From Lactobacillus kefiranofaciens (lineage in GTDB: Bacteria > Bacillota > Bacilli > Lactobacillales > Lactobacillaceae): a DNA stretch of 64,000 bases. The stretch spans positions 172,057 through 236,056 of the forward strand of contig NZ_FMXC01000001.1 of assembly GCF_900103655.1 (NCBI RefSeq). Direction: 5' to 3'. This document shows positions 1 through 9,766 of the stretch, one piece after another. The notes under the pieces were generated by a model. That model was given only the letters and a program-made list of their open reading frames with translations. It had not been told where the DNA came from and did not search any database. Position 1 is the first letter of the stretch; every line of letters begins with the position of its first letter. The translations under genes and the position numbers were made by a program.

Positions 1-1560
1 GTTCAACGAGTTGCAGAATTCGCACATATTCCAATGCCAGCAGGATTTGGTGATAATCCAGTTAGTGGCAAGCTTAGCCCTTTGTTGAAAATTCAGCAAG
101 AAGCGGTTGATTTTTATCACCGAGTATTACTAACTACTAAAGCTGGAGAAAGAGGAATGCAATATGCTCAAAAACGTGAATTAAATAATGACATTTTAGA
201 GCATTTTAAAATAGGTTACGCTCCTAAGGAAGACAACGTTTTAATCACCTACTTGCGTGGAAAAGGTTATCAAGATGATGATTTGGCGGAAAGTGGTTTG
301 TTTGTTCAAGCTAAAGATGGTCGCCTGTTTGATCGTTTTCGCGATCGATTGATGTTTCCATTGGACAATGAGCATGGTAGAACCATTGGTTTTTCTGGAC
401 GTCGAATTTCAAATGATAAATCTGAAGCTAAGTATATGAATAGTCCTGAGACCCCTATTTTTACTAAATCTAAGGTATTATTTCATTTTGCGGAAGCTCG
501 AAAGGCAGCGCGTAGTGAAGGACACCTTGTTCTTTATGAAGGTTATATGGACGTTATTGCTGCATATAAAGCGGGTATTAAAGCAGGTATTGCATCCATG
601 GGTACAAGTTTAACTGATGATCAAGTTTATATGCTTAGAAGAATTACGCCTAATATTATTGTTAATTATGATGGTGATGACCCAGGTGTCCATGCAGAAG
701 AGCGTGCGGCTAGAATGTTCAATAAGGATGGTAATTTCAATTTAGGAATTGTTGTTTTACCAGAAAATCTTGACCCTGATGAATATGTTAAAAAGTACGG
801 GACTAAGAAATATCAAGAAGAAGTAAGTGGTGCCTTAACACCGACTGACTTTTTCTTAAAGAGGTTAGCACAAAAATATAATCTCGATAATGATCGTGAA
901 AAAATTACTTATTTGGCTGAAGCGATTAAAGAAATTAGTCAGGTACGAAATCCTGTTGAACAGGATATGTATGTTGAAAGGTTAGCTAGATCTGCTGGCG
1001 TTTCAATTGATTCATTAAAGGCGAATTTAGCGCGTGAGCGAAGACGTAATAATCGAGCGCGTAATCATATAAGACGTAACTATTCAGATGAGTTAGTCGA
1101 TAATACACCACCTATTTCTGAAAAATTAACTACACCGCAAACTGAAGCAAATAAACATCCAAGTCAAACTCGTTTATTATATTTTTTTATTCATTCAACA
1201 AGCGCACAAAAGTATTTATTAGAGCATGATTTTCATTTCCCTAATGATAATTTTGAAAGTTTAGCTCAACTTTGGTTAAAATATCAAGAAACTCATGATA
1301 ATTTACAAATTGCCGGTTTCTTAGATTTTATTCCAGACCAACTTCAAGGTATAATAGTAGATGCTGAAGCAACACATATACCAAAAGATTGTACAGTTCA
1401 AGAAATCAATGAGTATATCAGAGCTATTCAAACACGCAGCATTTATTCCAAGCTGAATGAGCTCCAAAATCAATTACAGGATGCCAAGCGCAAACAGGAT
1501 GGACTTGAAATAATAAAGATTACTCAAAAGATTATTGAGTTGAAGAGAATCTTAGGTTAA
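1..1560 (+). CDS. dnaG: DNA primase DnaG, 5' end missing
   Basis: Makes the RNA primers for replication. The reading frame is open from base 1, so the N-terminal zinc-finger part lies outside the window and about 519 codons are present. The TOPRIM catalytic core is visible: EGYMDV near base 540 supplies the conserved Glu, and YDGDDPG near base 667 is the DxD metal site. The C-terminal part is the helicase-interaction region and is poorly conserved, as usual. The stop is followed after 15 bases by rpoD, the classic dnaG-rpoD arrangement of the macromolecular synthesis operon. Identification is firm. Confidence 0.97.
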   Translation, partial: VQRVAEFAHIPMPAGFGDNPVSGKLSPLLKIQQEAVDFYHRVLLTTKAGERGMQYAQKRELNNDILEHFKIGYAPKEDNVLITYLRGKGYQDDDLAESGLFVQAKDGRLFDRFRDRLMFPLDNEHGRTIGFSGRRISNDKSEAKYMNSPETPIFTKSKVLFHFAEARKAARSEGHLVLYEGYMDVIAAYKAGIKAGIASMGTSLTDDQVYMLRRITPNIIVNYDGDDPGVHAEERAARMFNKDGNFNLGIVVLPENLDPDEYVKKYGTKKYQEEVSGALTPTDFFLKRLAQKYNLDNDREKITYLAEAIKEISQVRNPVEQDMYVERLARSAGVSIDSLKANLARERRRNNRARNHIRRNYSDELVDNTPPISEKLTTPQTEANKHPSQTRLLYFFIHSTSAQKYLLEHDFHFPNDNFESLAQLWLKYQETHDNLQIAGFLDFIPDQLQGIIVDAEATHIPKDCTVQEINEYIRAIQTRSIYSKLNELQNQLQDAKRKQDGLEIIKITQKIIELKRILG

Positions 1561-1575
1561 TAAGGAGGCTTTTTA

Positions 1576-2688
1576 GTGGCAGAAAAGGGAACTACACAAA
1601 AACTATCTTTGAATAAGATGGTTAAAAAAGTTGTAAAAGACGTTAAAAAGGACAAGTCAATTACTGAAAAGGATTTCACTGCTCGTCTGATTAAGCCGTA
1701 TAACTTACAAGGTAAGGCTGTTGATCAACTGGTTCAAGAGTTTGAAGATAACAGAATCAGTATTGTTGACGAGAAAGGTGAACCTTCGAAGTTAGCCTTA
1801 AAGAAACAAAAAGATGTTGAAAAAGAAGAATTAAAGGATATGTCTGCTCCTTCAAGCGTTCGAATGAATGATCCCGTTCGGATGTACTTGAAGGAAATTG
1901 GACGTGTACCTCTACTTACAGCTGATCAAGAAATTTCGCTTGCTAAAAGAATTGAAAACGGAGATGAAGAAGCTAAGCAAGAATTAGCTGAAGCTAACCT
2001 TCGTTTAGTAGTTTCTATTGCTAAGCGTTATGTAGGTCGTGGGATGTCTTTTCTTGATTTAATTCAAGAAGGTAACATGGGGTTGATGAAGGCGGTAGAT
2101 AAATTTGACTATCGTCTTGGCTTTAAATTCTCAACTTATGCAACTTGGTGGATTAGACAGGCTATTACTCGTGCAATTGCCGATCAAGCTCGTACGATTA
2201 GAATCCCTGTTCACATGGTAGAAACCATTAATAAGTTGATCAGAATTCAACGTCAATTGTTGCAAGATTTGGGTCGTGAACCAACTCCAGAGGAAATTGG
2301 TGCTGAAATGAATATGCCAACTAATAAAGTGCGGGATATTTTAAAGATTGCACAAGAACCTGTTTCCTTGGAGACCCCTATTGGTGAAGAAGATGATTCT
2401 CACTTAGGAGACTTTATCGAAGATAAGGAAGCAACTAGTCCAGAGCAACATGCTTCTTATGAGATGTTGAAAGAGCAACTAGAGCAAGTACTTGAGACTT
2501 TAACTGACCGTGAAGAAAATGTCTTACGTTTGCGTTTTGGTCTAGATGATGGTCGTACTCGTACTTTGGAAGAAGTGGGTAAGGTATTTGGCGTAACGCG
2601 TGAACGTATTCGTCAGATTGAAGCTAAGGCATTACGTAAATTGCGTCATCCGAGTCGTTCGAGTCAATTACATGATTTTATGGATTAA
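1576..2688 (+). CDS. rpoD: Housekeeping sigma factor RpoD (SigA)
   Basis: Primary sigma-70 factor, 370 aa, that directs RNA polymerase to most promoters. It starts with GTG behind a strong AAGGAGG. Region 1.2 begins around residue 95 ([11 protein letters not shown]). Region 2 contains the core-binding and -10 recognition segment ([14 protein letters not shown]). Region 4 ends in the helix-turn-helix [18 protein letters not shown] rho-independent terminator follows. The size is typical of firmicute SigA. Confidence 0.98.
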   Translation: MAEKGTTQKLSLNKMVKKVVKDVKKDKSITEKDFTARLIKPYNLQGKAVDQLVQEFEDNRISIVDEKGEPSKLALKKQKDVEKEELKDMSAPSSVRMNDPVRMYLKEIGRVPLLTADQEISLAKRIENGDEEAKQELAEANLRLVVSIAKRYVGRGMSFLDLIQEGNMGLMKAVDKFDYRLGFKFSTYATWWIRQAITRAIADQARTIRIPVHMVETINKLIRIQRQLLQDLGREPTPEEIGAEMNMPTNKVRDILKIAQEPVSLETPIGEEDDSHLGDFIEDKEATSPEQHASYEMLKEQLEQVLETLTDREENVLRLRFGLDDGRTRTLEEVGKVFGVTRERIRQIEAKALRKLRHPSRSSQLHDFMD

Positions 2689-2702
2689 TTTTCAATATAC
2701 TA

Positions 2703-2736
2703 AAAGAGCTAAGCATAAGTTTGCCTAGCTCTTTTT
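2703..2736 (+). terminator. rpoD terminator
   Basis: The arms AAAGAGCTA and TAGCTCTTT enclose a 15-base loop and are followed by T residues. The hairpin may also serve the convergent M23 peptidase gene. Confidence 0.85.
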
Positions 2737-2737
2737 C

Positions 2738-3409
2738 TTATTGAATTGGGTCTTTACCAGCTTTACGCAAATCATTTTCAATAATCTTCATTGGATTAAG
2801 CCAAGTGCCATTATCTTTCCAATAATATTTGCATGGAGTATGATCGTGTTTCTTATCAATGTAGTCTTTATCAGTTTTGGTAATCCCTAGATGAATGTGT
2901 GAGCCTGTAAGTTTACCAATCTTTTGACCTAACTTAACTTTTTGACCTTTTTTAACATAAATATCCGTAATACTCAGAAAGCCTTCTTGATAAATTTCAA
3001 CGTAGCCATCATCAGAAATTACCCAAACGTATAGGCCTAAACTGGGAGCGTATTTTACTCGGTGGACTGTCCCAGCGTGAACGGCATAAACTGTAGAGTG
3101 GCCAACTTCACTAAAACCGAGGTCATAGCCGTCATGAAAATAGCTCTTGGTGGGATAGTAACGTCTAATAACGTCTGTTTGACCAAATTTTTGTCCAGAT
3201 TTAAATTTGATCTTTTTTTCATATAAACGTTTGAAAGGATAGCCCCAAGTCACCTGGTGGATTTCCCTTTTCTTAGTTTTTTTCTTTTTGACTACATGCG
3301 TCTGTGTTCTGGCAGAATTTAAATCAATGTGCCATAAGGGAATTGACGCAAAGAGGATAATGGCAATTAATGCAATACATAGTGATAGTTTGCTTTCTGC
3401 TTTTTTCAT
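2738..3409 (-). CDS. M23-family (LytM-type) metallopeptidase domain protein
   Basis: A 223-aa protein with an N-terminal membrane anchor or signal segment (about residues 8-28), a basic linker rich in Lys, and a C-terminal LytM/M23 fold. The zinc-site signatures HDGYDLG (HxxxD) and HIHLG (HxH) are both present, so it should be an active cell-wall endopeptidase facing outward. Start and stop overlap the upstream NUDIX gene by one base, which suggests translational coupling. The exact peptidoglycan bond cut is not deducible. Confidence 0.8.
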   Translation of the reverse strand: MKKAESKLSLCIALIAIILFASIPLWHIDLNSARTQTHVVKKKKTKKREIHQVTWGYPFKRLYEKKIKFKSGQKFGQTDVIRRYYPTKSYFHDGYDLGFSEVGHSTVYAVHAGTVHRVKYAPSLGLYVWVISDDGYVEIYQEGFLSITDIYVKKGQKVKLGQKIGKLTGSHIHLGITKTDKDYIDKKHDHTPCKYYWKDNGTWLNPMKIIENDLRKAGKDPIQ

Positions 3410-3849
3410 TAAAATAATTCATCTCGTTTTCCGTCAAGCATGTGCTCACTAATACTAGAATTAAAAAAGACAGGTAAATCATGATCAAAATTATATGCTA
3501 ATTGATGATGCTTTAATTCATCTTGCGTCATCCAATTTAGTTTACCTTCGTTCGATTCTTTTATTTTACCAGTAAAATGAGTTGCAATATAAAAGAAAAC
3601 TAGATAGCGTTGATCATTTCGATCATAGAATTGTTTAATTCCTACAAGTTTAGGTTTAGTAATATCTAATCCAGTTTCCTCTTTAACTTCTCGAATGACT
3701 GAATCATTGAAAGATTCGTAGGCTTCTACATGCCCGCCAGGGAAGGTAAGTCCTGGCCAAATCGGATCAGTTCGATTGAGAACTAAGATTTTATCCCTTT
3801 TTTTAATCATACACATATTAGTTAAAGTTACAGGTTCAGTTCTACTCAT
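3409..3849 (-). CDS. NUDIX hydrolase (MutT / 8-oxo-dGTPase-like)
   Basis: A 146-aa protein with a complete Nudix box: GGHVEAYE followed by REVKEETGL fits Gx5Ex7REUxEExGU. Members clean up oxidised or non-canonical nucleotides, but the substrate cannot be read from sequence. It is transcribed with the downstream M23 peptidase gene, overlapping it by one base, and divergently from trmK. Confidence 0.85.
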   Translation of the reverse strand: MSRTEPVTLTNMCMIKKRDKILVLNRTDPIWPGLTFPGGHVEAYESFNDSVIREVKEETGLDITKPKLVGIKQFYDRNDQRYLVFFYIATHFTGKIKESNEGKLNWMTQDELKHHQLAYNFDHDLPVFFNSSISEHMLDGKRDELF

Positions 3850-3952
3850 AAAAATAAAAACCTACTTTCTGTGACGATTATAGCAAATAGTGACCAAATA
3901 AACCTGAAAAAATGCTAAAATTTGATTAAACCTACTCTTATTTGGAGGCAAA

Positions 3953-4639
3953 ATGAACTTAAGATTAAATACTTTGGCAAAGATGGTTGATCCTAACAGT
4001 CGTCTGGCGGATATTGGAACAGACCATGCTTATTTGCCGATTGAATTAGTTAAAAATGGTAAAATTCAGTATGCGATTGCGAGTGATATCGCGCCTGGAC
4101 CACTTGAAAATGCTAAGACAGACATAGCTGAAGCGGGTTTAACTAGTCAAATTGAAACGCGTTTAGGTAGCGGGTTAGAAACGGTTAAGCATGTTGATCA
4201 AATTGATACTGTTGTAATTGCTGGCATGGGTGGTAAACTAATGACTAATATTCTTGATGCTGCATGGAATCGGGATTATCATTTTAAGACCCTGGTGTTA
4301 GAGCCCAATATTGGGGAAGCAGGTGTACGTAATTGGCTGATGATGCACAATTATCAGATAGTTGATGAAAAACTAATCGCTGAAGCCGGCCATACCTATG
4401 AATTAATCAAAGCCAGATTAACTGAGGATAGACATAACTTGACTGAAAAGGAAATTTTCTTTGGCCCGTTAATTTTACGAGCAAAGAATCCTGTTTTTTA
4501 TCAAAAATGGCAGGGTCAATTGGCTTATAATCAAAAATTATTGCAAAATTTGAATAAAGCTAGAAAAAAAGATGAAAACCGTATTAATGAGGTTGAGCAT
4601 CATATTGAATTAATTCAAGAGGAAATTAATAATGACTAA
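3953..4639 (+). CDS. trmK: tRNA (adenine(22)-N1)-methyltransferase TrmK
   Basis: A 228-aa class I SAM methyltransferase that makes m1A22 in tRNA. Motif I is ADIGTDHAYLP near residue 18 and the catalytic loop region is VIAGMGGKLM. The gene follows a TTTGGAGG ribosome-binding site and overlaps the next gene (nif3-like) by 8 bases, the same pairing as in Bacillus. Confidence 0.92.
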   Translation: MNLRLNTLAKMVDPNSRLADIGTDHAYLPIELVKNGKIQYAIASDIAPGPLENAKTDIAEAGLTSQIETRLGSGLETVKHVDQIDTVVIAGMGGKLMTNILDAAWNRDYHFKTLVLEPNIGEAGVRNWLMMHNYQIVDEKLIAEAGHTYELIKARLTEDRHNLTEKEIFFGPLILRAKNPVFYQKWQGQLAYNQKLLQNLNKARKKDENRINEVEHHIELIQEEINND

Positions 4640-5429
4640 AGTAAAAGATATCGTAACACGTTTAAGAGAAGACTTCCCTGAGGAGATTGCTTCACAAGGT
4701 GATCCTGTAGGGATGCAAATTGGCTCAATGGAAGCAGATGTAGCTAAGGTTATGACAACTTTGGATGTTCGCCCACAAGTAGTCGATGAGGCAGTAGAAA
4801 AAGGAGTTAACTTCATTGTTAGTCATCATCCCGTAATGTTTCGTCCAGCTCATAATTTAGACTTTGCTAATCCGCAAAATGCAATGTATGGCGCTATTAT
4901 TAAAAATGGCATTACTGTTTATTCTATCCATACCAATTCTGACAAAGCACAAGACGGTTCTGCCGATTGGCAAGCCGAAGAATTAGGTTTACAAGATGTT
5001 GAACCATTTTGCTTAGATGATGATGGCATTGCGATGGGACGAAAGGGCAAGTTGCCTAAGACAATGTCCGCATATGATTTTGCTTATTATGTTAAAGAAA
5101 AGATGGGCATTAGGATGGCACGTTTAATTACAGCAGATAATGATAAGCAAATTTCTACTGTTGGTTTTATCTGCGGTGATGGCGGCAAGTATTGGACTAG
5201 AGCCTTAGATGATAAGCTTGATGCCTTTATTACAGGCGATGTTTATTACCATGTTGGTCATGACATGATTTCTTCAGGACTTACAGTAGTTGATCCAGGT
5301 CACTATACTGAAAAGTTATTTAAATATAAGGTTTATGACCGTCTTAAAAAATGGAATAAAGAGAATAACTGGAATGTTGGGGTTGAATTATCAGAGGTTT
5401 CAACTAATCCATTTCAAGATTTGTCCTAA
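4632..5429 (+). CDS. Nif3-like dinuclear metal centre protein (YqfO family)
   Basis: A 265-aa member of the Nif3/YbgI/YqfO family, annotated in some genomes as GTP cyclohydrolase 1 type 2. The signature HHPVMF near residue 66 and the C-terminal VDPGHYTEK give the metal-binding His and Glu residues. The optional inserted PII-like domain of the longer YqfO proteins is absent. It is coupled to trmK by an 8-base overlap. The real biochemical role is unsettled for the family. Confidence 0.85.
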   Translation: MTKVKDIVTRLREDFPEEIASQGDPVGMQIGSMEADVAKVMTTLDVRPQVVDEAVEKGVNFIVSHHPVMFRPAHNLDFANPQNAMYGAIIKNGITVYSIHTNSDKAQDGSADWQAEELGLQDVEPFCLDDDGIAMGRKGKLPKTMSAYDFAYYVKEKMGIRMARLITADNDKQISTVGFICGDGGKYWTRALDDKLDAFITGDVYYHVGHDMISSGLTVVDPGHYTEKLFKYKVYDRLKKWNKENNWNVGVELSEVSTNPFQDLS

Positions 5430-5449
5430 ATTAGAAAGGAAAAATATCC

Positions 5450-6692
5450 ATGGAATACCCAAATTTATTACCAAGATTTCTAAAATACGTTAAGGTCAAC
5501 TCACGTTCAGATGAACATTCAGATCGTTTTCCGTCTACTGAAAGAGAAGAAAACTTTCAAAAGAATATCATTATGAAAGATTTGGAAGAACTAAGTTTAA
5601 GTGATATTCACTACAATCAAAAAGCTGGTAGCTTGATTGCTGAAATTCCTGCTAACGTTGATTATGATGTGCCCGTAATGGGCTTTTTAGCACATTGTGA
5701 TACTGCTGATTTTAATTCAGAGAATGTTAAGCCACAAGTTCATGAAAATTATGATGGTGAAAGCAAGATTCAATTAGGTGATTCAGAATTTTATTTAGAT
5801 CCCGCAGTCTTTCCAAATTTGAAGAATTACAAAGGCCAAACAATTATTACTGCTTCAGGTGATACTTTGCTTAGTGGGGATGACAAATGTGGCATTTCAG
5901 AGTTAATGACTTTTGCGGAATATTTGATGAATCATCCAGAAGTTAAGCATGGTAAGATTCGTTTAGCTTTTACGCCTGATGAAGAAATCGGTACCGGTGC
6001 AGAACACTTTGACGTTAAAGACTTTGGCGCTGACTTTGCCTTTACTGTAGACGGCGAAGCTCCAGGAAAACTTGATTGGGGGACTTTCTCTGCTGCCCAA
6101 TTTAATCTTGATATTCAGGGGGTTAACGTTCACCCAGCTGTTGCTAAAGGCCAAATGATCAATGCCATTCAAGTTGGGATCGATTTTCATAATCAATTGC
6201 CTGAACATGATCGTCCAGAGCATACTGAAGGACGTGAAGGTTTCTCCCATCTGTCACACTTTGATGGTACAGTTGATCATGCGCACTTGGATTATATCAT
6301 TCGTGATTTTGAAAGAGATGGCTTAGAAGAGCGGAAGAATTTAGTTAAATCAATCGTTAAAAAGATGAACGATGAGTTCGGCACTGAACGCATTACCCTT
6401 AAGATGAATGACCAATACTACAATATGGCCGATGAATTAAAGAAGCATATGGATATTGTCGACTTGGCTAGGGAATGCATATAAGGCTGAAGGGCTTAAA
6501 GTTAATGAAGATCCTGTTCGTGGTGGTACAGATGGTTCACAATTGACTTATATGGGACTTCCTTGTCCAAATATTTTTGCTGGTGAAGAAAATATGCATG
6601 GACGCTATGAATATGCTGTACTGGAATCGATGTGGAAAACCGTTGATGTCATGCTTAAAATGGCTGAATTAAATGCTGAAAGAGCCAAGTAG
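5450..6692 (+). pseudogene. pepT: Peptidase T (tripeptide aminopeptidase), frameshifted
   Basis: M20-family zinc aminopeptidase that removes N-terminal residues from tripeptides. The first frame (5450-6484) carries AHCDTAD, SGDDKCG and PDEEIGTGAEH, which hold the metal ligands and catalytic Glu. Near 6471-6473 a GGG run shifts the frame, and the true C-terminus continues in the next frame to 6692 (from NAYKAEG onward). Removing one G restores DLARNAYKAEG. The shifted tail carries GEENMHGRYE, which holds the last metal-ligand His, so the truncated product should be inactive. A sequencing error in the G run is the alternative. Confidence 0.9.
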
Positions 6693-6820
6693 TGAAACAA
6701 AATTTTAAAATACTATAAAAATATAGAGTTTTATCATTAGTCAAGAAGCTTTAATATCAGTATCTTAATCTTGCTTTTTAGTCAACTCAAAGTTATACAC
6801 TAATACTATTTCTACTAATA

Positions 6821-6868
6821 AATAAGCGATAGATCTTGTTATAAAAAGATTCATCGCTTATTTTTTAT
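6821..6868 (+). terminator. Terminator downstream of pepT
   Basis: The 10-bp arms AATAAGCGAT and ATCGCTTATT are followed by TTTTTT. This lies in the 305-base gap between pepT and the GntR operon. The rest of the gap (6693-6820 and 6869-6918) shows nothing else recognisable. Confidence 0.8.
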
Positions 6869-6918
6869 TTAAATTAATTGATTTTCATAAGTGTGAAACA
6901 AATTATTTTTAATAAGAC

Positions 6919-6973
6919 TTGAAAAACGATTTAAAACTAGGTAATATTATTAGTGTAATAGAGAAATAATACA
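6919..6973 (+). promoter_or_regulatory. Promoter and likely autoregulatory operator of the GntR-ABC operon
   Basis: TTGAAA (6919-6924) and TAATAT (6942-6947) are spaced by 17 bases. Just downstream, TGTAATA (6954-6960) and TAATACA (6967-6973) form an inverted repeat with a 6-base spacer and one mismatch. It sits over the expected transcription start, the usual place for a GntR/YtrA-type operator. The binding itself is inferred. Confidence 0.65.
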
Positions 6974-6997
6974 GTATTAAATACAGAAGGTGAGTAA

Positions 6998-7369
6998 ATG
7001 GAATTTAAGGACAACATTCCCATTTATTTTCAAATTGAGCAATATCTTTACCGTCAGATTGCCATGGGCAAATTAAAGGCAGGCGAGAAGATACCCTCAG
7101 TTAGAAAACTAGCTTTAGAGTTAACTGTGAATGTCAATACAGTTCAGCGGGCTTTGCAGGAAATGAATGCGCAGCAGATTTTGTACACAAAACGTGGTGA
7201 GGGTAATTTTGTTACTGAAGATACAGAACTGTTAGCTAAGACGAAGCAATCGCTGATTGATAATGAGCTGGATGAATTTGTACAAAATATGGAGAAGTTA
7301 GGAGTTAAAAGACAGAATTTAGCTTCCACTCTCGAGGATTATTTAAAACGGAGTAAGGATCATGAGTAA
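6998..7369 (+). CDS. GntR-family transcriptional regulator, short YtrA type
   Basis: A 123-aa regulator: a winged helix-turn-helix (IPIYFQIEQYL to KRGEGNFV, residues 4-75) plus a short C-terminal helical dimerisation tail, without a large effector domain. This is the YtrA subfamily layout, whose members usually repress an adjacent ABC exporter. It overlaps the ATPase gene by 8 bases and is preceded by an inverted-repeat operator. The inducer is unknown; cell-wall antibiotics are typical for the subfamily. Confidence 0.88.
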   Translation: MEFKDNIPIYFQIEQYLYRQIAMGKLKAGEKIPSVRKLALELTVNVNTVQRALQEMNAQQILYTKRGEGNFVTEDTELLAKTKQSLIDNELDEFVQNMEKLGVKRQNLASTLEDYLKRSKDHE

Positions 7370-8069
7370 ATTACTAACTGTTAAGGATTTAACTTATAAG
7401 AAAAATCAAAAGACAATTTTAAAAGATGTGAATTTGAACCTGACTTCTGGCAAAATTGTTGCTTTGCTCGGTGAAAACGGAGCAGGTAAGACTACACTGA
7501 TGCGAATTATCGCCGGTGTAGCTAAAAATTATAAGGGTACCGTTAACTTAGAAGGTGCTACTAAAGAGGACGAGAGAAAGGCAAAATTGTCCTTTACAGA
7601 TGGGTTAACAGGCTTTAGTGACTCAACTAAAATTAAAGAAGTAGACAGATTTTATGCTACTATTTTCCAAGATTTCGATGAAAATGAATTTACAGAATTA
7701 CGTAAATTCATGCATCTTGATCCTGAAATGAAACTTAGTCAGTTGTCACGTGGGATGCGAGAAAAGCTGATTATTGCCTTGACCTTTGCTCGTAAAACCG
7801 ATTTGTATTTGCTTGATGAGCCGTTTGGCGGTATTGATGCAATGGCCCGCAAGAAGATTATTAATTCAATTATTTTATGGAAAGATGAAAAATCTACAAT
7901 TTTGATTTCAGACCACTTTGTTAACGAAATTTCATCTTTGCTTGATGAAGTAGTAATTGTTAAAGACCATACAGTTTTAGAGCATAAATCCGCTGAAGAT
8001 GTTCGTCAAAATCACAAGACCATTGAAGAATACTACGAAAGTTTTTATACAGATGAGGATGATGAATAA
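7362..8069 (+). CDS. ABC transporter ATP-binding protein
   Basis: A 235-aa ATPase with Walker A GENGAGKTTL (about residue 37), signature LSRGM, Walker B LYLLDEPFGG and the H-loop Asp-His pair ISDH. It overlaps the GntR gene upstream and the first permease gene by one base downstream, so the whole set is one operon. It presumably powers the three membrane proteins that follow. Confidence 0.93.
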   Translation: MSKLLTVKDLTYKKNQKTILKDVNLNLTSGKIVALLGENGAGKTTLMRIIAGVAKNYKGTVNLEGATKEDERKAKLSFTDGLTGFSDSTKIKEVDRFYATIFQDFDENEFTELRKFMHLDPEMKLSQLSRGMREKLIIALTFARKTDLYLLDEPFGGIDAMARKKIINSIILWKDEKSTILISDHFVNEISSLLDEVVIVKDHTVLEHKSAEDVRQNHKTIEEYYESFYTDEDDE

Positions 8070-8899
8070 TGACTAGTTTCAATACATTGTTCAATCGGAT
8101 GTTTCAAGAAAAAAGCAGGACGGTTTATTTAATTTTCTTGATTCAGGTTTTTGCTAGTTTCTGTTTTACAATCTTTGCTGCTTTTTCTCTTCATGGTGAC
8201 TTTAATGTTGTTAATGATACAGCTAAAGAAGCAATTAACCCCATCATCGGTTCTCTAGCAATTTTTGCGTCAATAGTCTTGGTAACATCGTTTCCTGCTA
8301 ATTTCATCTATTGGATTGTTTCATCAATCAGAAATGAAAAAATCAATCGCAGTCAAACTTGGCGTTTAATTCCAATTAGCGATACCAAGTTCTTACTAAG
8401 CAATTTTGGTACAGCTTTCTTGTCATATATTTGGCTTGAAATTCTGGAATTTGTGATTGTTGCAATTACGGCTCTACCGCTATTCTTATCTAGTGGTGAG
8501 ATAAAGACTGCCTTAGGACACGCAAATTGGAAAATTGATGCTCAGAGTTGTTGGCAAATGCTGGGTGCATTAGTGCTAATTATTTTGTTAGGCTATGCCT
8601 GGTATGCAATTGTTAGTTTACTCAATTTAAGCAGCCGCAGCATTATTGATTTTTTGCCTAATGGTTCCAACAAGTTTTTAATCTTTGTGGTTAGAGTAAT
8701 TACCATCGTTGTAGTTATTTGGCTTTTAGGCTATGCAGGTAATGCACTTATCGGTGCTACTAATCAAATTTTATCACTTAATATTAGTGAAAATATGGGA
8801 ATGGGCCCGGTATTAATTCAATTCTTAGTGTTTGATGCAGTGCTAACTTTAATTGATATCTTTTTATTAAATAAATTTGTAGAAGCTAAGCAGAATTAG
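8069..8899 (+). CDS. ABC transporter permease-like membrane protein, paralogue 1
   Basis: A 276-aa protein with about six hydrophobic segments. It shares with the next two genes an N-terminal FxxLFxxMFxxK motif and the loop NEKINRSQTWRLIP after the second membrane segment, so the three arose by duplication. Substrate unknown. Within the group this copy is the most diverged around the loop (SIRNEKIN instead of CWQNEKIN). Confidence 0.8.
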   Translation: MTSFNTLFNRMFQEKSRTVYLIFLIQVFASFCFTIFAAFSLHGDFNVVNDTAKEAINPIIGSLAIFASIVLVTSFPANFIYWIVSSIRNEKINRSQTWRLIPISDTKFLLSNFGTAFLSYIWLEILEFVIVAITALPLFLSSGEIKTALGHANWKIDAQSCWQMLGALVLIILLGYAWYAIVSLLNLSSRSIIDFLPNGSNKFLIFVVRVITIVVVIWLLGYAGNALIGATNQILSLNISENMGMGPVLIQFLVFDAVLTLIDIFLLNKFVEAKQN

Positions 8900-8908
8900 G
8901 AGGTTTAT

Positions 8909-9751
8909 ATGACAGGTTTTAAGCCTTTATTTAAGCAAATGTTTTTACAAAAAGTTCGCTATGCTCACCTAGTTTTACTAGTACAGACTTTTGCCGTTTT
9001 GTTCATGACGATCATTAGCTGGTTAACCAACGATGAAGGAAATATTTTTATCTTTTTCTATAATCCACGAGATTATAATCTTTTTGATCTTATTCTGGGA
9101 TTAGGCTGGGTAACAACAATTTTTGCGGATATTGTTTTTGTAGCCTTATTGTGTTGGCAAAATGAGAAGATTAATCTAAGTCAGACTTGGCGGTTAGTTC
9201 CAGTTTCTAGCATTAAAATGTGGTTAATTAATATCTTTTCTAGCTTAATCCAATGTGTTTATATTTTTGTAATTCAATTAGCTATTGGCTTTGTTGTTTT
9301 ATTATTAGATTTTCTCAGTTCACATGAGAATTTAGCTCCAGAAATTAAAAGCTTTTTCGGACTCTCAAGAGGCTATTCTTGGTCCGATTTTTGGCCATTT
9401 TTAGAGTTTCTCTTATATCTAGTTGGAATTTGTTTGATTATCTTTACTTTTGTCAGCTTTGCCGATTTATTAACTAGAACAATTACCGATCAGTTACCTG
9501 GTAAGAATACTACAGGAATAAAGATCTTAGTAATGGCAATCTTAGTAATCGTTGCTGTAATTATTGCTTTCAGATTTAATGATCAAATGACCGTGATGTA
9601 TATTCGTCACGCTATGAAAAACGGCAATGAGGGATATGTAGATATTATTGCAATCGCAATTGCGGAATTCTTCGGTGGATCAGTTTTATTAGGGATCATC
9701 GATTCATATTTAATGCATAAATTTGTTGAACCGAGAATGGTTAACCGTTAA
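8909..9751 (+). CDS. ABC transporter permease-like membrane protein, paralogue 2
   Basis: A 280-aa polytopic membrane protein with the shared motifs FKPLFKQMF at the N-terminus and CWQNEKINLSQTWRLVP near residue 85. It begins 9 bases after paralogue 1 behind AGGAGG. Together with its neighbours it should form the membrane part of the exporter driven by the ATPase at 7362-8069. Confidence 0.8.
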   Translation: MTGFKPLFKQMFLQKVRYAHLVLLVQTFAVLFMTIISWLTNDEGNIFIFFYNPRDYNLFDLILGLGWVTTIFADIVFVALLCWQNEKINLSQTWRLVPVSSIKMWLINIFSSLIQCVYIFVIQLAIGFVVLLLDFLSSHENLAPEIKSFFGLSRGYSWSDFWPFLEFLLYLVGICLIIFTFVSFADLLTRTITDQLPGKNTTGIKILVMAILVIVAVIIAFRFNDQMTVMYIRHAMKNGNEGYVDIIAIAIAEFFGGSVLLGIIDSYLMHKFVEPRMVNR

Positions 9752-9766
9752 AAAGGGGATGATAAT

